45,329 bases of DNA from Thiococcus pfennigii (lineage in GTDB: Bacteria; Pseudomonadota; Gammaproteobacteria; Chromatiales; Chromatiaceae), in the NCBI RefSeq assembly GCF_016583835.1, contig NZ_NRRW01000030.1, positions 1 through 45,329 of the forward strand. Reading direction: 5' to 3'. A program made the translations under genes and the position numbers. The number at the start of each line of letters is the position of its first letter. Position 1 is the first letter of the stretch. The notes under the pieces were generated by a model. It worked only from the letters and a program-made list of their open reading frames with translations, had not been told where the DNA came from and made no database searches. Shown one piece after another: positions 7,620-16,479 of this stretch.

Positions 7620-7820
7620 TCAGGCATCGTCCTCGCGCCCGAGCGTGACCTGCGGCGGCTCGTCGTCGCCCGCGCCCAGGGTGACGGTCACGACCATCGG
7701 GGCGCAGCAGACCGAGCAGTCCTCGACGTAACGCTGCGAGCCGGCGCTCAGGTCGATGAGGATCTCCAACGGCTCACCACATGACGGGCAGTGCCGCCGA
7801 TAGGTCTCCAGTGGATTCAT
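7620..7820 (-). CDS. CPXCG-motif cysteine-rich small protein
   Basis: The protein is 66 aa, with CPSCG at residues 11-15 and CSVC at 35-38, four cysteines placed for one zinc or iron site. The tail is acidic. The start ATG at 7820 (MNPLETYRRHCPSCGE) gives the usual length of this family. Function is unknown. It is divergent from the beta-lactamase/rhodanese gene across a 288-bp gap and is on the same strand as cbbQ, 278 bp upstream of it. Confidence 0.8.
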   Translation of the reverse strand: MNPLETYRRHCPSCGEPLEILIDLSAGSQRYVEDCSVCCAPMVVTVTLGAGDDEPPQVTLGREDDA

Positions 7821-8031
7821 GACGACCTCCGCTGCGAGGTTGGGGTGCGCTGCCGGCGCGGGGCGCGCTCGGCAGCCCTTCGTGGAACAGATGGCGGCGG
7901 GGGACGCGCAGCCACAGGGGCCGAGCGCCGTCGTCCTCGCGACGATGGCGCCCGTGCCCGGGGGACGGCCCCGATCTTGCGGCCCTCGCCGCGGAGACCG
8001 CTGGCGGCCCACAGCCCGATCCGGCCCCGGC

Positions 8032-8055
8032 AAAACCACCATCGTCGGTGGTTTT
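8032..8055. promoter_or_regulatory. Palindrome in the divergent 7821-8108 intergenic region
   Basis: Perfect 9-bp arms AAAACCACC and GGTGGTTTT surround ATCGTC. The A- and T-runs at the ends make it resemble a bidirectional intrinsic terminator. Its place between two divergent genes, 53 bp before the start at 8109, fits an operator or attenuator better. No gene is supported in the rest of this gap. Confidence 0.5.
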
Positions 8056-8108
8056 CGCCCGCCGGCGCGGCCCGTGCCGGTCGCCGGCCAGCCAGACGGG
8101 AGATCATC

Positions 8109-9500
8109 ATGTTCTTCAAGCAGTTCTATCTCGAGAGCCTCGGCCACGCGTCCTACTTCGTCGGCTCGGAGGAGACCGGCGAGGCCCTGGTGCTCGACGT
8201 GCGCCGCGACGTGGAGACCTACTTCGCCGAGGCGCGCAACCAGGGGATGCGCATCCGCTACGCCTGCGACACCCACCAGCACAACGACTATCTGACCGGG
8301 ATCTGCGAGCTGCCCGCGCGCGGCGATATCGAGCTCCTGTCCGGGGCGCGCGCCGAGCTCGGCTACCCGACGCGGTCGCTGGAGGACGGCGCGCGCCTCG
8401 AGATGGGCGAGGTGACGATCGAGCTCTTGCACACACCCGGGCACACGCCGGAGCACATCAGCCTGCTGCTCACCGACCGCTCGCGCGGCGACGAGCCGGC
8501 GATCCTCCTCTCGGGCGGCGCCCTGCTGGTCGGCGATCTGGCCCGCCCCGACCTGCTCGGCGACGAGGAGGCGACGCGCCGTGGCGCCGAGCAGTTCTGC
8601 GAGACGCTCCAGGGCAAGATCCTGACGCTACCGGACTTCGTCGAGGTCTACCCGACCCATGTCGCCGGCTCGCTCTGCGGCGGCCACATCGGCAGCCGGC
8701 TATCGACGACGATCGGCTACGAGCGGCGGCTGAACAGGCTCCTCGCCGACCTCTCCGACGCCAACGCGCTGGTGCGCCATTGCCTGGACCTGAAGGATCT
8801 GCCGGCGGTGCCACCCTACTGGCCGCGGATGCGTCGGCTCAACACGGCCGGTCCACCGCCGCTCGGGGTCCTGGCCGACCCGCCGCCGCTCGGCGTCGAG
8901 GCGTTCGAACATCGGCGCCGCGACGGCGCGATCGTCCTCGACTGCCGCTCCCCGGAGGCCTTCACGGCGCACGTCCCGGGGGCCGTCAACGTCGGCATCG
9001 GCACCTCGTTCCCGACCTGGGCCGGCAGCGTACTGCCCTACGACAGGCCGCTGATCCTCGTCCTGGAGCAGCCGGACGACCTCTGGGAGGTCTGCTGGCA
9101 ACTGCTGCGCATCGGCTACGAACTGCCGCAGGGCTGGCTCGCCGGGGGCATGCTCGCATGGCGCACGGCCGGGATGCCGATCGACATCCTGCCGCAGTGG
9201 ACCATCTGGCAGCTCCACGAGGCGATCGAGAGGGACCGCGATCTGCTCGTGCTCGACGTCCGCCAGCCGGCCGAGTGGTCGGCCGGGCACATCGCCCGGG
9301 CGACCCACATCACCGGCGCCGAACTCACCCGCCGCCTCGACGAGATCCCGCGCGAGCGCCCGGTCGCCGCGATCTGCGGCAGCGGTTACCGCTCGTCGGT
9401 CGCCGCGAGCATCCTCCAGCGCCACGGCCACCCGGCCATCTTCAATGTCCTCGGCGGGATGACCGGCTGGCAGGCCGAGGGGCTGCCGGTCACCGACTGA
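8109..9500 (+). CDS. Metallo-beta-lactamase fold protein with two rhodanese domains (persulfide dioxygenase-like)
   Basis: The protein is 463 aa. The N-terminal MBL domain has THQHND at residues 55-60 (H56, H58, D60), TPGHT with H112, GDLARPD with D143 and PTHVAG with H184, matching the mononuclear-iron ETHE1/persulfide-dioxygenase type. The first rhodanese-like domain (about 265-355) has no cysteine at its active loop (LILVLEQPDD), so it should be non-catalytic. The second (about 365-460) keeps CGSGYRSS with Cys423. Such fusions oxidise or transfer persulfide sulfur in the cytoplasm, which suits a sulfur oxidiser; the exact substrate is inferred. GAT-rich ACGGGAGATC sits just before ATG 8109. 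The preceding gap carries a strong palindrome. Confidence 0.85.
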   Translation: MFFKQFYLESLGHASYFVGSEETGEALVLDVRRDVETYFAEARNQGMRIRYACDTHQHNDYLTGICELPARGDIELLSGARAELGYPTRSLEDGARLEMGEVTIELLHTPGHTPEHISLLLTDRSRGDEPAILLSGGALLVGDLARPDLLGDEEATRRGAEQFCETLQGKILTLPDFVEVYPTHVAGSLCGGHIGSRLSTTIGYERRLNRLLADLSDANALVRHCLDLKDLPAVPPYWPRMRRLNTAGPPPLGVLADPPPLGVEAFEHRRRDGAIVLDCRSPEAFTAHVPGAVNVGIGTSFPTWAGSVLPYDRPLILVLEQPDDLWEVCWQLLRIGYELPQGWLAGGMLAWRTAGMPIDILPQWTIWQLHEAIERDRDLLVLDVRQPAEWSAGHIARATHITGAELTRRLDEIPRERPVAAICGSGYRSSVAASILQRHGHPAIFNVLGGMTGWQAEGLPVTD

Positions 9501-9674
9501 GCCACGTACCGCAGTTGACCGCGTCACCGTAGCGGTAAGGCAACGGATCGGCGGCTCCCGCACGCGCGCCCAAGGGCCGGACGATGGCGGGCCAGCACCC
9601 GGAGCGGCGTCGGCGTCGACGTCGTCCCCGCCCGCGAGACGATCACCACGGCGACCGGCCCCGCGCGTGCACCC

Positions 9675-11051
9675 TCATCGGGGCGGGATGTTCTGGTTTC
9701 GGCGGAACAGATTGTCGGGGTCATACTGCGTCTTGACGTCAACGAGTCGTTCGTAGTTGCCCCGATAGGCGGACCGCACCCGTGCCTCGCCCTCCTCTTC
9801 GAGAAAGTTCACATAGGAACCACCAGCCGAGTACGGGTGCAGATCTTGCCAATAGCCGCGCGCCCAGTCGCGGACACGGTCGCCATCCGCCGGGTCCTCG
9901 GCCACGCCAGCGATCAGGGACGACCACTGGCAGTCGCGATAGGCGAAGGCGGTCGCGTCGCTCGCGACCTGCTGCACGACCCCGTCGATGGGATAGAGGT
10001 GCATCGTCGACAGGGGCGTTGGCAGGCCGCGCGCGTGGCGTCCATGCTTGTCCACGGCCTCGTCCGGGATCTCGTTGACGAAATCCCCCTTCCAGTACCA
10101 TTGCAGCCCGGGCGGATAGAATTGGTCGAAGAGGCCTTGCAGCAACGGATAGGGGACGGTGTCGATGTGCTCGAATAGCGGGTCGTGGACGCCGCGTACC
10201 TGTGCCAGCACCTCGTCGGCGCGTTCCGGTGGACCGCTGTAGCACCAGAGAACCGAGCAGACCCGGCGGCCATGCAGGCCCGACGGGAACAGCGGCGAGG
10301 GGGGAACCTCGAGAAAGGCGAAGAAGCCGTAGAGCTCGCGCGGCGCGCGGGGCATGAACTCCCGATACCACTTGAGGATCACCTCCGCATCGTCCATCGA
10401 CCAAAACGCCGGACCGGCCTGGACCATCGCGACGGGATGCAGCCGCAACAGAAACGAGGTCACGACGCCGAAATTGCCGCCGCCACCGCGCAAGGCCCAG
10501 AACAGATCGGGATGCTCCTCGGCGCTGGCGCGGACCAGGCTGCCGTCGGCGAGTGCCACATCGGCCTCGAGGAGATTGTCGATGGTCAGTCCGTACTGGC
10601 GCGAGAGGTAGCCGTGGCCACCGCCGAGCGTGAGGCCGGCGACACCGGTCGTCGAGATGATGCCGCTGACCGTGGCGAGCCCGAAGGCGTGGGTCGCATG
10701 GTCGACATCTCCCCAAGTGCAACCTGGCTCGACGCGCACGGTACGCGCCTGCGGGTCGACGCGAATGCCCTTCTGCGACGAGAGATCGACGACCAATCCA
10801 TCGTCGCAGAGGCTCAGTCCCGCACCATTGTGCCCCCCGCTGCGCAAGGCGAGCGTGACATCATTGTCGCGGGCGAAGCGAATGGCCCGCATCACGTCGG
10901 CGACATCGGCGCAGCGCGCGATCAGGGCCGGACGCTTGTCGATCATCCCGTTGTAGATGCGCCGCGCCGACTCGTAGGCGGGATCCTCGGGCTGAATCAG
11001 GTGCCCGCGCAGTTGATTGGCAAACTCACCGATCTGCCTTGCTTCGCGCAT
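9675..11051 (-). CDS. FAD-binding oxidoreductase, BBE (berberine bridge enzyme-like) family
   Basis: The protein is 458 aa from ATG 11051 (MREARQIGEF). The PCMH-type FAD domain includes RSGGHNGAGLS, whose His74 is the usual covalent flavin attachment residue, and GLTLGGGHGYLSRQYGL. The second attachment cysteine of bicovalent members is not seen, so FAD is probably held by His alone. The C-terminus YDPDNLFRRNQNIPP is the BBE domain hallmark. No signal peptide is visible. The substrate is unknown; family members oxidise sugars, alcohols or alkaloid-like compounds. It is convergent with the MBL/rhodanese gene and not in an obvious operon. Confidence 0.85.
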   Translation of the reverse strand: MREARQIGEFANQLRGHLIQPEDPAYESARRIYNGMIDKRPALIARCADVADVMRAIRFARDNDVTLALRSGGHNGAGLSLCDDGLVVDLSSQKGIRVDPQARTVRVEPGCTWGDVDHATHAFGLATVSGIISTTGVAGLTLGGGHGYLSRQYGLTIDNLLEADVALADGSLVRASAEEHPDLFWALRGGGGNFGVVTSFLLRLHPVAMVQAGPAFWSMDDAEVILKWYREFMPRAPRELYGFFAFLEVPPSPLFPSGLHGRRVCSVLWCYSGPPERADEVLAQVRGVHDPLFEHIDTVPYPLLQGLFDQFYPPGLQWYWKGDFVNEIPDEAVDKHGRHARGLPTPLSTMHLYPIDGVVQQVASDATAFAYRDCQWSSLIAGVAEDPADGDRVRDWARGYWQDLHPYSAGGSYVNFLEEEGEARVRSAYRGNYERLVDVKTQYDPDNLFRRNQNIPPR

Positions 11052-11357
11052 GATTGGCCTCCTCGTTGGCGTTCGGCCCGGCAACCGTCGCTCGCGATTC
11101 GAGACGATAACCGGACGCTTGGCTCGCGCACCGATCTTGGCCACCGCGCACCAGTGATCGGCGTTGCCAAACGGGCGGCAAGAACTACTCCAGGCGCCCC
11201 CACCCGAGTCGGCGAGCGACTGAGGGACCCGCGCACCCTCGGCCCGCCGCCCGTCGGTCGCATTGCCCCCGCCCCGTCGGCAAATGCCCCGACAGCCGAT
11301 GCCCGGCGGCCCGCACGGGCGGCCACGACGGAGCCATCGACACGCGAGTCGCCGGCG
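11052..11357. other. Gene-free stretch
   Basis: About 300 bp between the flavoprotein start and the DUF72 remnant. It is GC-rich; I see no ORF with family features and no clear repeat. It may hold the flavoprotein promoter. Confidence 0.4.
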
Positions 11358-11770
11358 TCAACCGGTGCCGACCCGCTCGCGCACCGGAGCCCGGAGCGTC
11401 AGCGCGTTGCGCACGCCAAGACCAGCCTCGTCGCTGGCGAAGCGGACGTAGACGAAGTCGGCCGTGAGGCGCTCGGGCGTGCGGAAGCCGTCGAACTCGT
11501 AGAGGCAGAGCGCCGCGCCAGACGGGGCAGCAGGTCATAGACGGGCTCGACGAGCCAGCCGTGGTCACGCAACTCGAAGGCGTGGCGGAAGCCACCATCG
11601 AGCGCGGCTGGGAATCCTCGAAGCCGCCGTGGATCGACGCGCCAGCACGGCGGGAGCTGGAACAGGATCGGCCCGAGCCGCCCGGCGCACGCGGACAGGC
11701 CCAGTCGCGCCCCTGCGTGCCTGATCGCCCTGCCGCCAAGGGCCGATCCGGCGGCGGAATACCGGACCAT
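11358..11770 (-). pseudogene. Remnant of a DUF72 gene
   Basis: The piece LGPILFQLPPCWRVDPRRL, then AFELRDHGWLVEPVYDLL, matches the middle of DUF72 proteins. After about 11535 the family sequence switches frame (ALCLYEFDGFRTPERLTADF, VYVRFASDEAG) and runs to a stop at 11358-11360. The N-terminal half (normally starting with a MxIGTSGW-like motif) and the RLHGP core are not found nearby. It is therefore a truncated, frameshifted relic. Confidence 0.65.
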
Positions 11771-11831
11771 CGTCGAAGAATCTTCACGGCCCGGTCACCC
11801 ATCGGTCACAAGCCCACTCCATCTAGGTCCT

Positions 11832-11853
11832 GCGCCGGCCGCCTTGCCGGCGC
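11832..11853. repeat. GC-rich palindrome upstream of the PhoX-like gene
   Basis: Perfect 8-bp arms GCGCCGGC and GCCGGCGC are separated by 6 bases. It resembles the REP-like hairpins found elsewhere in the window but lacks their CTCCTACGG tail. It may be in the 5' leader of the gene at 11906. Confidence 0.45.
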
Positions 11854-11905
11854 ACACCGACCGCCGAGACGCCCAAACCCACCTGATTGACCCGAGGTAT
11901 CGACG

Positions 11906-13975
11906 ATGGATGACAAGACCCATGCGCCCAATCCAGACAATTTTCGTTGGGATAATGACGGTACCGCCGATGTGCTCCCCGGGACGGCGACCCGTCCCAC
12001 CGCCGGCGAGCCGCTCGCCAGCGTCATCGACCGCGCGATCAGCCGCCGCGCCCTGCTGAAGGGTTCGGCCGTCGCCGGCGCGACGCTCGTGATCGCGCCG
12101 AGCGCGCTCCTGGCCCCGTCGCCCGCCGTGGCCGCGCCGCGCCACCGCGACCCGGGCAGCCGCCTGACCTTCGAGACGGTGCCCCCGGGCAACGAGCCGG
12201 ATATCGTCGTACCGCCCGGCTACTCGGTCGACATCCTCCTGCGCTGGGGCGACCCGCTGACGCCCGCGGCGCCCGAGTTCGATGTCGACCAGCAGAGCCC
12301 CGCGGCCCAGGCCCAGCAGTTCGGGTTCAACGCGGACCTGGTCCTCTGGTATCCGCTGCCGCGCCTCGTCGCACGCTCGGTCGGTATCCGCGGCCGCCTC
12401 GGGGCGATCGCCAACCGCAGCCTCGGCCTCCTCTACCCGCGGCTCGCCACGCAGACCAGCCGACACGCGCTCGTGGTGGTCAATCACGAGTACACATCGG
12501 GCGTCGACATGTTCCCCGGTTACGACAGCGCGGCCCCGACCGCCGAGCAGGTGCGGATCGAGATCGAGGCGCATGGCTTCTCGATCGTCGAGCTGCGCCT
12601 CGGGGACGACGGTCGCTGGCGCTTCGAGCGCGGCTCGCCGTTCAACCGCCGCTCGACCGGCTCGACGCCGATCGAGATCGCCGGCCCATTGCGCGGCCAT
12701 GCCCTGATGCGCACGTCGGCCGATCCGGACGGGGTCGAGGTGCTCGGCTCGCTGAACAACTGCGCCGGCGGCAAGACCCCCTGGGGGACGATCCTGACCT
12801 GCGAGGAGAACTTCGATCAGTACTTCGCGAACTTCGCCGCCGTCACCGGCGCGAGCCGCGCCGTCAGCGAACGCATCCCGGCCCCGGACGGGGCGAGCGA
12901 GCGCCGCTGGGAGGATGTCGTCGAGCGCTTCGACCTCGCCAAGGAGCCGAACGAATACAACCGCTTCGGCTACGTGGTCGAGGTCGACCCCTACGACCCG
13001 GGTACCCCCGCGAAGAAGCGCACCGCGCTCGGTCGCTTCAAGCATGAAGGGGCCGCGGCGCGCATCGCCCGCGACGGGCGGGTCGCGATCTACAGCGGCG
13101 ACGACGCCCGCTTCGAGTACGTCTACAAGTTCGTCAGCGCCGGCACCTACGACCGCTTCGACCGCGCGGCCAATCTGGACCTGCTCGACCGGGGCACCCT
13201 CTATGTCGCACGCTTCGACGTCGGCGATGTCGCGGGGGACGATATGGGCGACGGCGTCTGGCTCGAACTCTCGCCGGACAATCCGGTGCTGGCGGACTGG
13301 ACGCTGGAGGAGATCCTGCTCGACACCCGCGGCGCCGCCGATCGCGTCGGGGCGACGCCGATGGACCGCCCGGAGGACGTCGAGGTCAGCCCGCAGACCG
13401 GCAAGGTCTACATCGCCCTGACCAACAACTCCCGCCGCACCGAGCCGGACGAGGCCAACCCGCGGATCGCCAACGAGCACGGCCACATCATCGAGCTGGT
13501 CGAGGACGACCCGGCCGACCTGACCTTCCGATGGAATATCCTCGTCAAGTGCGGCGACCCGACCGTCGCCGAGCACGACACGCGCTTCGGCGACATCCCC
13601 GACCCGGTCGCGGCCGGCATCAGCCCGATCGCGGATCCGGACAATCTGGTCCACGACGATGACGGCAACCTCTGGATCGCCACCGACGGCCAGTACTTCA
13701 GCGGCAGCGTCGGCTTCGGCCAGAACGACGGCATCTTCGCCGTGCCCGTCGAGGGGACCGATCGCGGCCGGCTGCGCCAGTTCCTCTCGGGCGTGCCGGG
13801 CGGCGAGGTCTGCGGCCCGGAGTTCTCCGGCGACAACAAGACCTTCTTCTGCGCGATCCAGCACCCGAACGACGGCGAGGCCTTCGCCAAGCTCTGGCCG
13901 ACCGATGAGACCCGGGTCTCCAAGCCGAGCCTGATCGCGGTTCGGCGCAACGACGGCCGCAAGATCGGCCGCTGA
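11906..13975 (+). CDS. PhoX-family (DUF839) alkaline phosphatase-like protein, Tat-exported
   Basis: The protein is 689 aa. A twin-arginine signal SRRALLKGS (Arg47-Arg48) is followed by a hydrophobic run and an AVAA cleavage-type site near residue 77, so export is as a folded, probably metal-loaded protein. The rest has the PhoX/DUF839 layout: [38 protein letters not shown], and the C-terminal [17 protein letters not shown] and [19 protein letters not shown] blocks. Characterised PhoX enzymes are Ca2+/Fe3+ phosphomonoesterases of the periplasm; specific activity here is inferred from the family. ATG 11906 was chosen because it gives a complete long PhoX N-region. It appears monocistronic; no Pho box was recognised. 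Confidence 0.85.
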   Translation: MDDKTHAPNPDNFRWDNDGTADVLPGTATRPTAGEPLASVIDRAISRRALLKGSAVAGATLVIAPSALLAPSPAVAAPRHRDPGSRLTFETVPPGNEPDIVVPPGYSVDILLRWGDPLTPAAPEFDVDQQSPAAQAQQFGFNADLVLWYPLPRLVARSVGIRGRLGAIANRSLGLLYPRLATQTSRHALVVVNHEYTSGVDMFPGYDSAAPTAEQVRIEIEAHGFSIVELRLGDDGRWRFERGSPFNRRSTGSTPIEIAGPLRGHALMRTSADPDGVEVLGSLNNCAGGKTPWGTILTCEENFDQYFANFAAVTGASRAVSERIPAPDGASERRWEDVVERFDLAKEPNEYNRFGYVVEVDPYDPGTPAKKRTALGRFKHEGAAARIARDGRVAIYSGDDARFEYVYKFVSAGTYDRFDRAANLDLLDRGTLYVARFDVGDVAGDDMGDGVWLELSPDNPVLADWTLEEILLDTRGAADRVGATPMDRPEDVEVSPQTGKVYIALTNNSRRTEPDEANPRIANEHGHIIELVEDDPADLTFRWNILVKCGDPTVAEHDTRFGDIPDPVAAGISPIADPDNLVHDDDGNLWIATDGQYFSGSVGFGQNDGIFAVPVEGTDRGRLRQFLSGVPGGEVCGPEFSGDNKTFFCAIQHPNDGEAFAKLWPTDETRVSKPSLIAVRRNDGRKIGR

Positions 13976-14174
13976 GGACCCGCCCGCCGCCAAGCCGCTG
14001 CGGCCCGGCGGGCCGACGCGGGGCCGATCCAGACCTCGCCGCAGAGACCGCGGGGCGGCCGCCTGGCCGCCCGCCCAGGGTCGGCGCGCGGCGGACACGC
14101 TGACAGCACACCGCGCAAGGCCCATACTCGGTGGCCTGGCGGCAGGCCCTGCCGCCCCACCCGATGGTGCCCAA

Positions 14175-15227
14175 ATGGTCCTGACCCTCCCCCAACTCTG
14201 TGCCCGACTCGGCATCCCGGTCCCCACCCTCGCCGGCAGGCCGGTGACGATCCAGGGGGTCAGCACCCTGGAACTGGCCAGCGAGACGGACCTCTGCTTC
14301 GCCGAGCGCCTGGACCAGACCGCGCGCGTCGCCACGAGCCACGCCGGGGCGATCCTGGTCCCGCTCGACTTCCCCATCCTCGCCGGACCTCGGCTGATCC
14401 GCGTCCCGGATCCGCGCGCCGGGTTCTTCGGCATTGCCGAGTCCTTCATCCCTGTGCCCGACACGCGCGGCATCCACGCGAGCGCGGTAATCGACGGCGA
14501 CGCGGTGCTCGGGGAGGATGTCGCCGTCGGCGCCTGCGCCGTGATCGCGGGCGGCGTGCGGATCGGCGCCCGGTGCCTCATTGGGCCCGGCTGCTATTTG
14601 GGGCCCGGCGTGACGCTGGGGACCGACTGCCGGATCGAGGCCAATGCGACCCTGCACCGGGACAGCCGGGTGGGGGCGCGCTGCAGGATCCATTCGGGCG
14701 CCGTGATCGGGGGCGACGGCTTCGGCTATCAGTGGGACGGCCAGGCCCACCGCAAGGTGCCTCAGCTCGGGCGGGTCGAGATCGAGGACGACGTCGAGAT
14801 CGGCAGCAACTGCTGCATCGACCGCGCGACCCTTGGGATCACGCGGATCCGCCGCGGCACCAAGGTCGACAATCTGGTTCAGATCGCCCACAACACGGAC
14901 ATCGGCGCCCATGCGATCCTCGTCGCCCAGGCGGGGGTGGCCGGCAGCGCGACGGTCGGGGCCGGGGCGCTGATCGCCGGCCAGGTGGCGATCTCCGATC
15001 ACGTCGAGGTGGGCGCTGGGGCACGCGTCGGCGGCCAGTCCGGCGTGACCAGGGATGTGCCCGCCGGCGCGGCGGTCTTCGGCACCCCGGCGCGTCCGAT
15101 GAGGGAGACCTTCAAGGAGCTGGCGGCCTTGGCCCAGTTGCCGCGCCTGCTCAAGCAATTCAAGGTGCAGCGCCGGGAGATCGAGGCATTGGAACGACGT
15201 TTGGCGGAACTCGAACGCGGGCGCTGA
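14175..15227 (+). CDS. lpxD: UDP-3-O-acylglucosamine N-acyltransferase LpxD
   Basis: The protein is 350 aa. The N-terminal substrate-recognition domain (about 1-100) is followed by left-handed parallel beta-helix hexapeptide repeats (about 100-310) and a C-terminal helical tail. The catalytic histidine is in VQIAHN at residue 239, the same number as in E. coli LpxD. It adds the second hydroxyacyl chain to UDP-GlcN in lipid A synthesis. It is not in the usual bamA-skp-lpxD-fabZ-lpxA cluster, so it may be a second copy or a relocated gene. An SDR gene follows 108 bp downstream on the same strand. Confidence 0.9.
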   Translation: MVLTLPQLCARLGIPVPTLAGRPVTIQGVSTLELASETDLCFAERLDQTARVATSHAGAILVPLDFPILAGPRLIRVPDPRAGFFGIAESFIPVPDTRGIHASAVIDGDAVLGEDVAVGACAVIAGGVRIGARCLIGPGCYLGPGVTLGTDCRIEANATLHRDSRVGARCRIHSGAVIGGDGFGYQWDGQAHRKVPQLGRVEIEDDVEIGSNCCIDRATLGITRIRRGTKVDNLVQIAHNTDIGAHAILVAQAGVAGSATVGAGALIAGQVAISDHVEVGAGARVGGQSGVTRDVPAGAAVFGTPARPMRETFKELAALAQLPRLLKQFKVQRREIEALERRLAELERGR

Positions 15228-15335
15228 TCTAGAACGTGCACACCGTCACGCCGTCCCAACCGCCCCAGGCGCCCTCGGTCGCGGATCCGCGCGATAATGG
15301 CGCCACCCTGCGGACCGCCGAGACGGAGCAAGACC

Positions 15336-16187
15336 ATGCCCACCGAACACCGCGCCATCCTCATCACCGGCTGTTCCAGCGGCATCGGCCACGCCTGCGC
15401 CCACGGGCTCGCCCGGCGCGGCTACCAGGTCGTCGCCTCGGCGCGACGCGCCGCCGACGTCGCCCGGCTGCGCGAGGAGGGTCTCCAGGCCGTACGCCTC
15501 GACGTCGACGACCCGGCGAGCATCGCCGAGGCGGTCGCGGCGACGCTGGAGCAGACCGGCGATCGACTGTGGGGCCTGTTCAACAACGCCGGCTTCGGCC
15601 AGCCGGGGGCGGTCGAGGACCTGACCCGCGAGGCCCTGCGCGGCCAGATGGAGACCAACCTGCTCGGCGCCCACGACCTGGCTTGCCGGCTGATCCCGGT
15701 GATGCGCCGCCAGGGCGGCGGGCGCATCGTCCAGAACAGCTCGCTGCTCGGGCTGGTCGGCCTGCCCTACCGCGGCGCCTATGTCGCGAGCAAATTCGCC
15801 CTCGAGGGGCTCACCGACTGCCTGCGCCAGGAACTGCGCGGCAGCGGCATCCATGTCGCGCTGATCGAACCAGGCCCGATCACCAGCCGCTTCCGTGATA
15901 ACGCCTACGCGATGTGGCGCCGCCACATCGACACCAGCCACAGCCCCCACCGCAGGGCCTACGAGGCGATGGAGGCGCGCCTCCTCCGCGAGGGGCCGGT
16001 GCAGCCCTTCACCCTGCCCCCCGAGGCCGTGCTGCGGCACCTGATCCATGCCCTGGAGAGCCCGCGCCCGCGCCCGCGCTACTACGTGACGCTGCCGACG
16101 CATCTGGTCGGGGCGGCACGCCGGTTGCTCCCGACCCGCGGCCTCGACTGGCTGCTGCACAAGATCTCGCGCGGCGGGGCCGGTTGA
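15336..16187 (+). CDS. Short-chain dehydrogenase/reductase
   Basis: The protein is 283 aa, a classical SDR with TGCSSGIG at residues 11-18 for cofactor binding, the NNAGFG motif, an active-site Ser in VQNSSLLG and the catalytic YVASK. ARR just after the second beta strand suggests NADP(H). The C-terminal 80 residues are longer than minimal SDRs and helical, with a basic end. The substrate is unknown. ATG 15336 has GGAGCAAGACC upstream as a ribosome binding site. The gene is followed by repeats and then a convergent CrtISO-like gene. Confidence 0.85.
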   Translation: MPTEHRAILITGCSSGIGHACAHGLARRGYQVVASARRAADVARLREEGLQAVRLDVDDPASIAEAVAATLEQTGDRLWGLFNNAGFGQPGAVEDLTREALRGQMETNLLGAHDLACRLIPVMRRQGGGRIVQNSSLLGLVGLPYRGAYVASKFALEGLTDCLRQELRGSGIHVALIEPGPITSRFRDNAYAMWRRHIDTSHSPHRRAYEAMEARLLREGPVQPFTLPPEAVLRHLIHALESPRPRPRYYVTLPTHLVGAARRLLPTRGLDWLLHKISRGGAG

Positions 16188-16216
16188 CGCCCAATGGCGA
16201 CTGCGGATGCGGGGGA

Positions 16217-16242
16217 GATCGCCGGCAAGCCGGCTCCTACGG
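16217..16242. repeat. REP-like palindrome, copy 1
   Basis: The core CGCCGGCAAGCCGGCTCCTACGG forms a GCCGGC-AA-GCCGGC hairpin. Related copies are at 34364, 34701 and 44806, always intergenic. Confidence 0.7.
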
Positions 16243-16316
16243 ACCCGCCACGACAACCGCCGCCAGCCCTCGAATCGCAGGAGCCCGCCTGCAGGCGACC
16301 GATGGAAGGCGATCCC

Positions 16317-16479
16317 TAAGCCGATTTCTGTCAACAAACCTGCCGTCTGGCTGGTCTTTTCGCCCGCCTTCCGTGTCGCGAGCGCACTCACATCGCTGGG
16401 CTAGGCTCCTGCGCTCGCTCCTTGAAGATAAACGAACGTCCGGCGTCATCCGGTCGGTTTGTTTCCGGCAATCGCCTAA
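16317..16479 (-). repeat. MITE-like repeat, copy A
   Basis: This 163-bp sequence is about 90% identical, as inverse complement, to 36252-36417. Its ends are imperfect terminal inverted repeats: one end reads TTAGGCGATTGCCGGAAACA inward and the other TAAGCCGATTTCTGTCAACA, both leading into AACAAACC. A TTA/TAA triplet is at each edge. No transposase is encoded. The end at 16476-16478 supplies the TAG stop codon of the gene at 16476-17996. Confidence 0.75.

Noticed and set aside
11795-14581. 928-codon minus-strand open frame opposite the PhoX-like gene
   Set aside because: The plus strand has a Tat signal and PhoX blocks; the minus frame has no recognisable domain and also crosses into lpxD.
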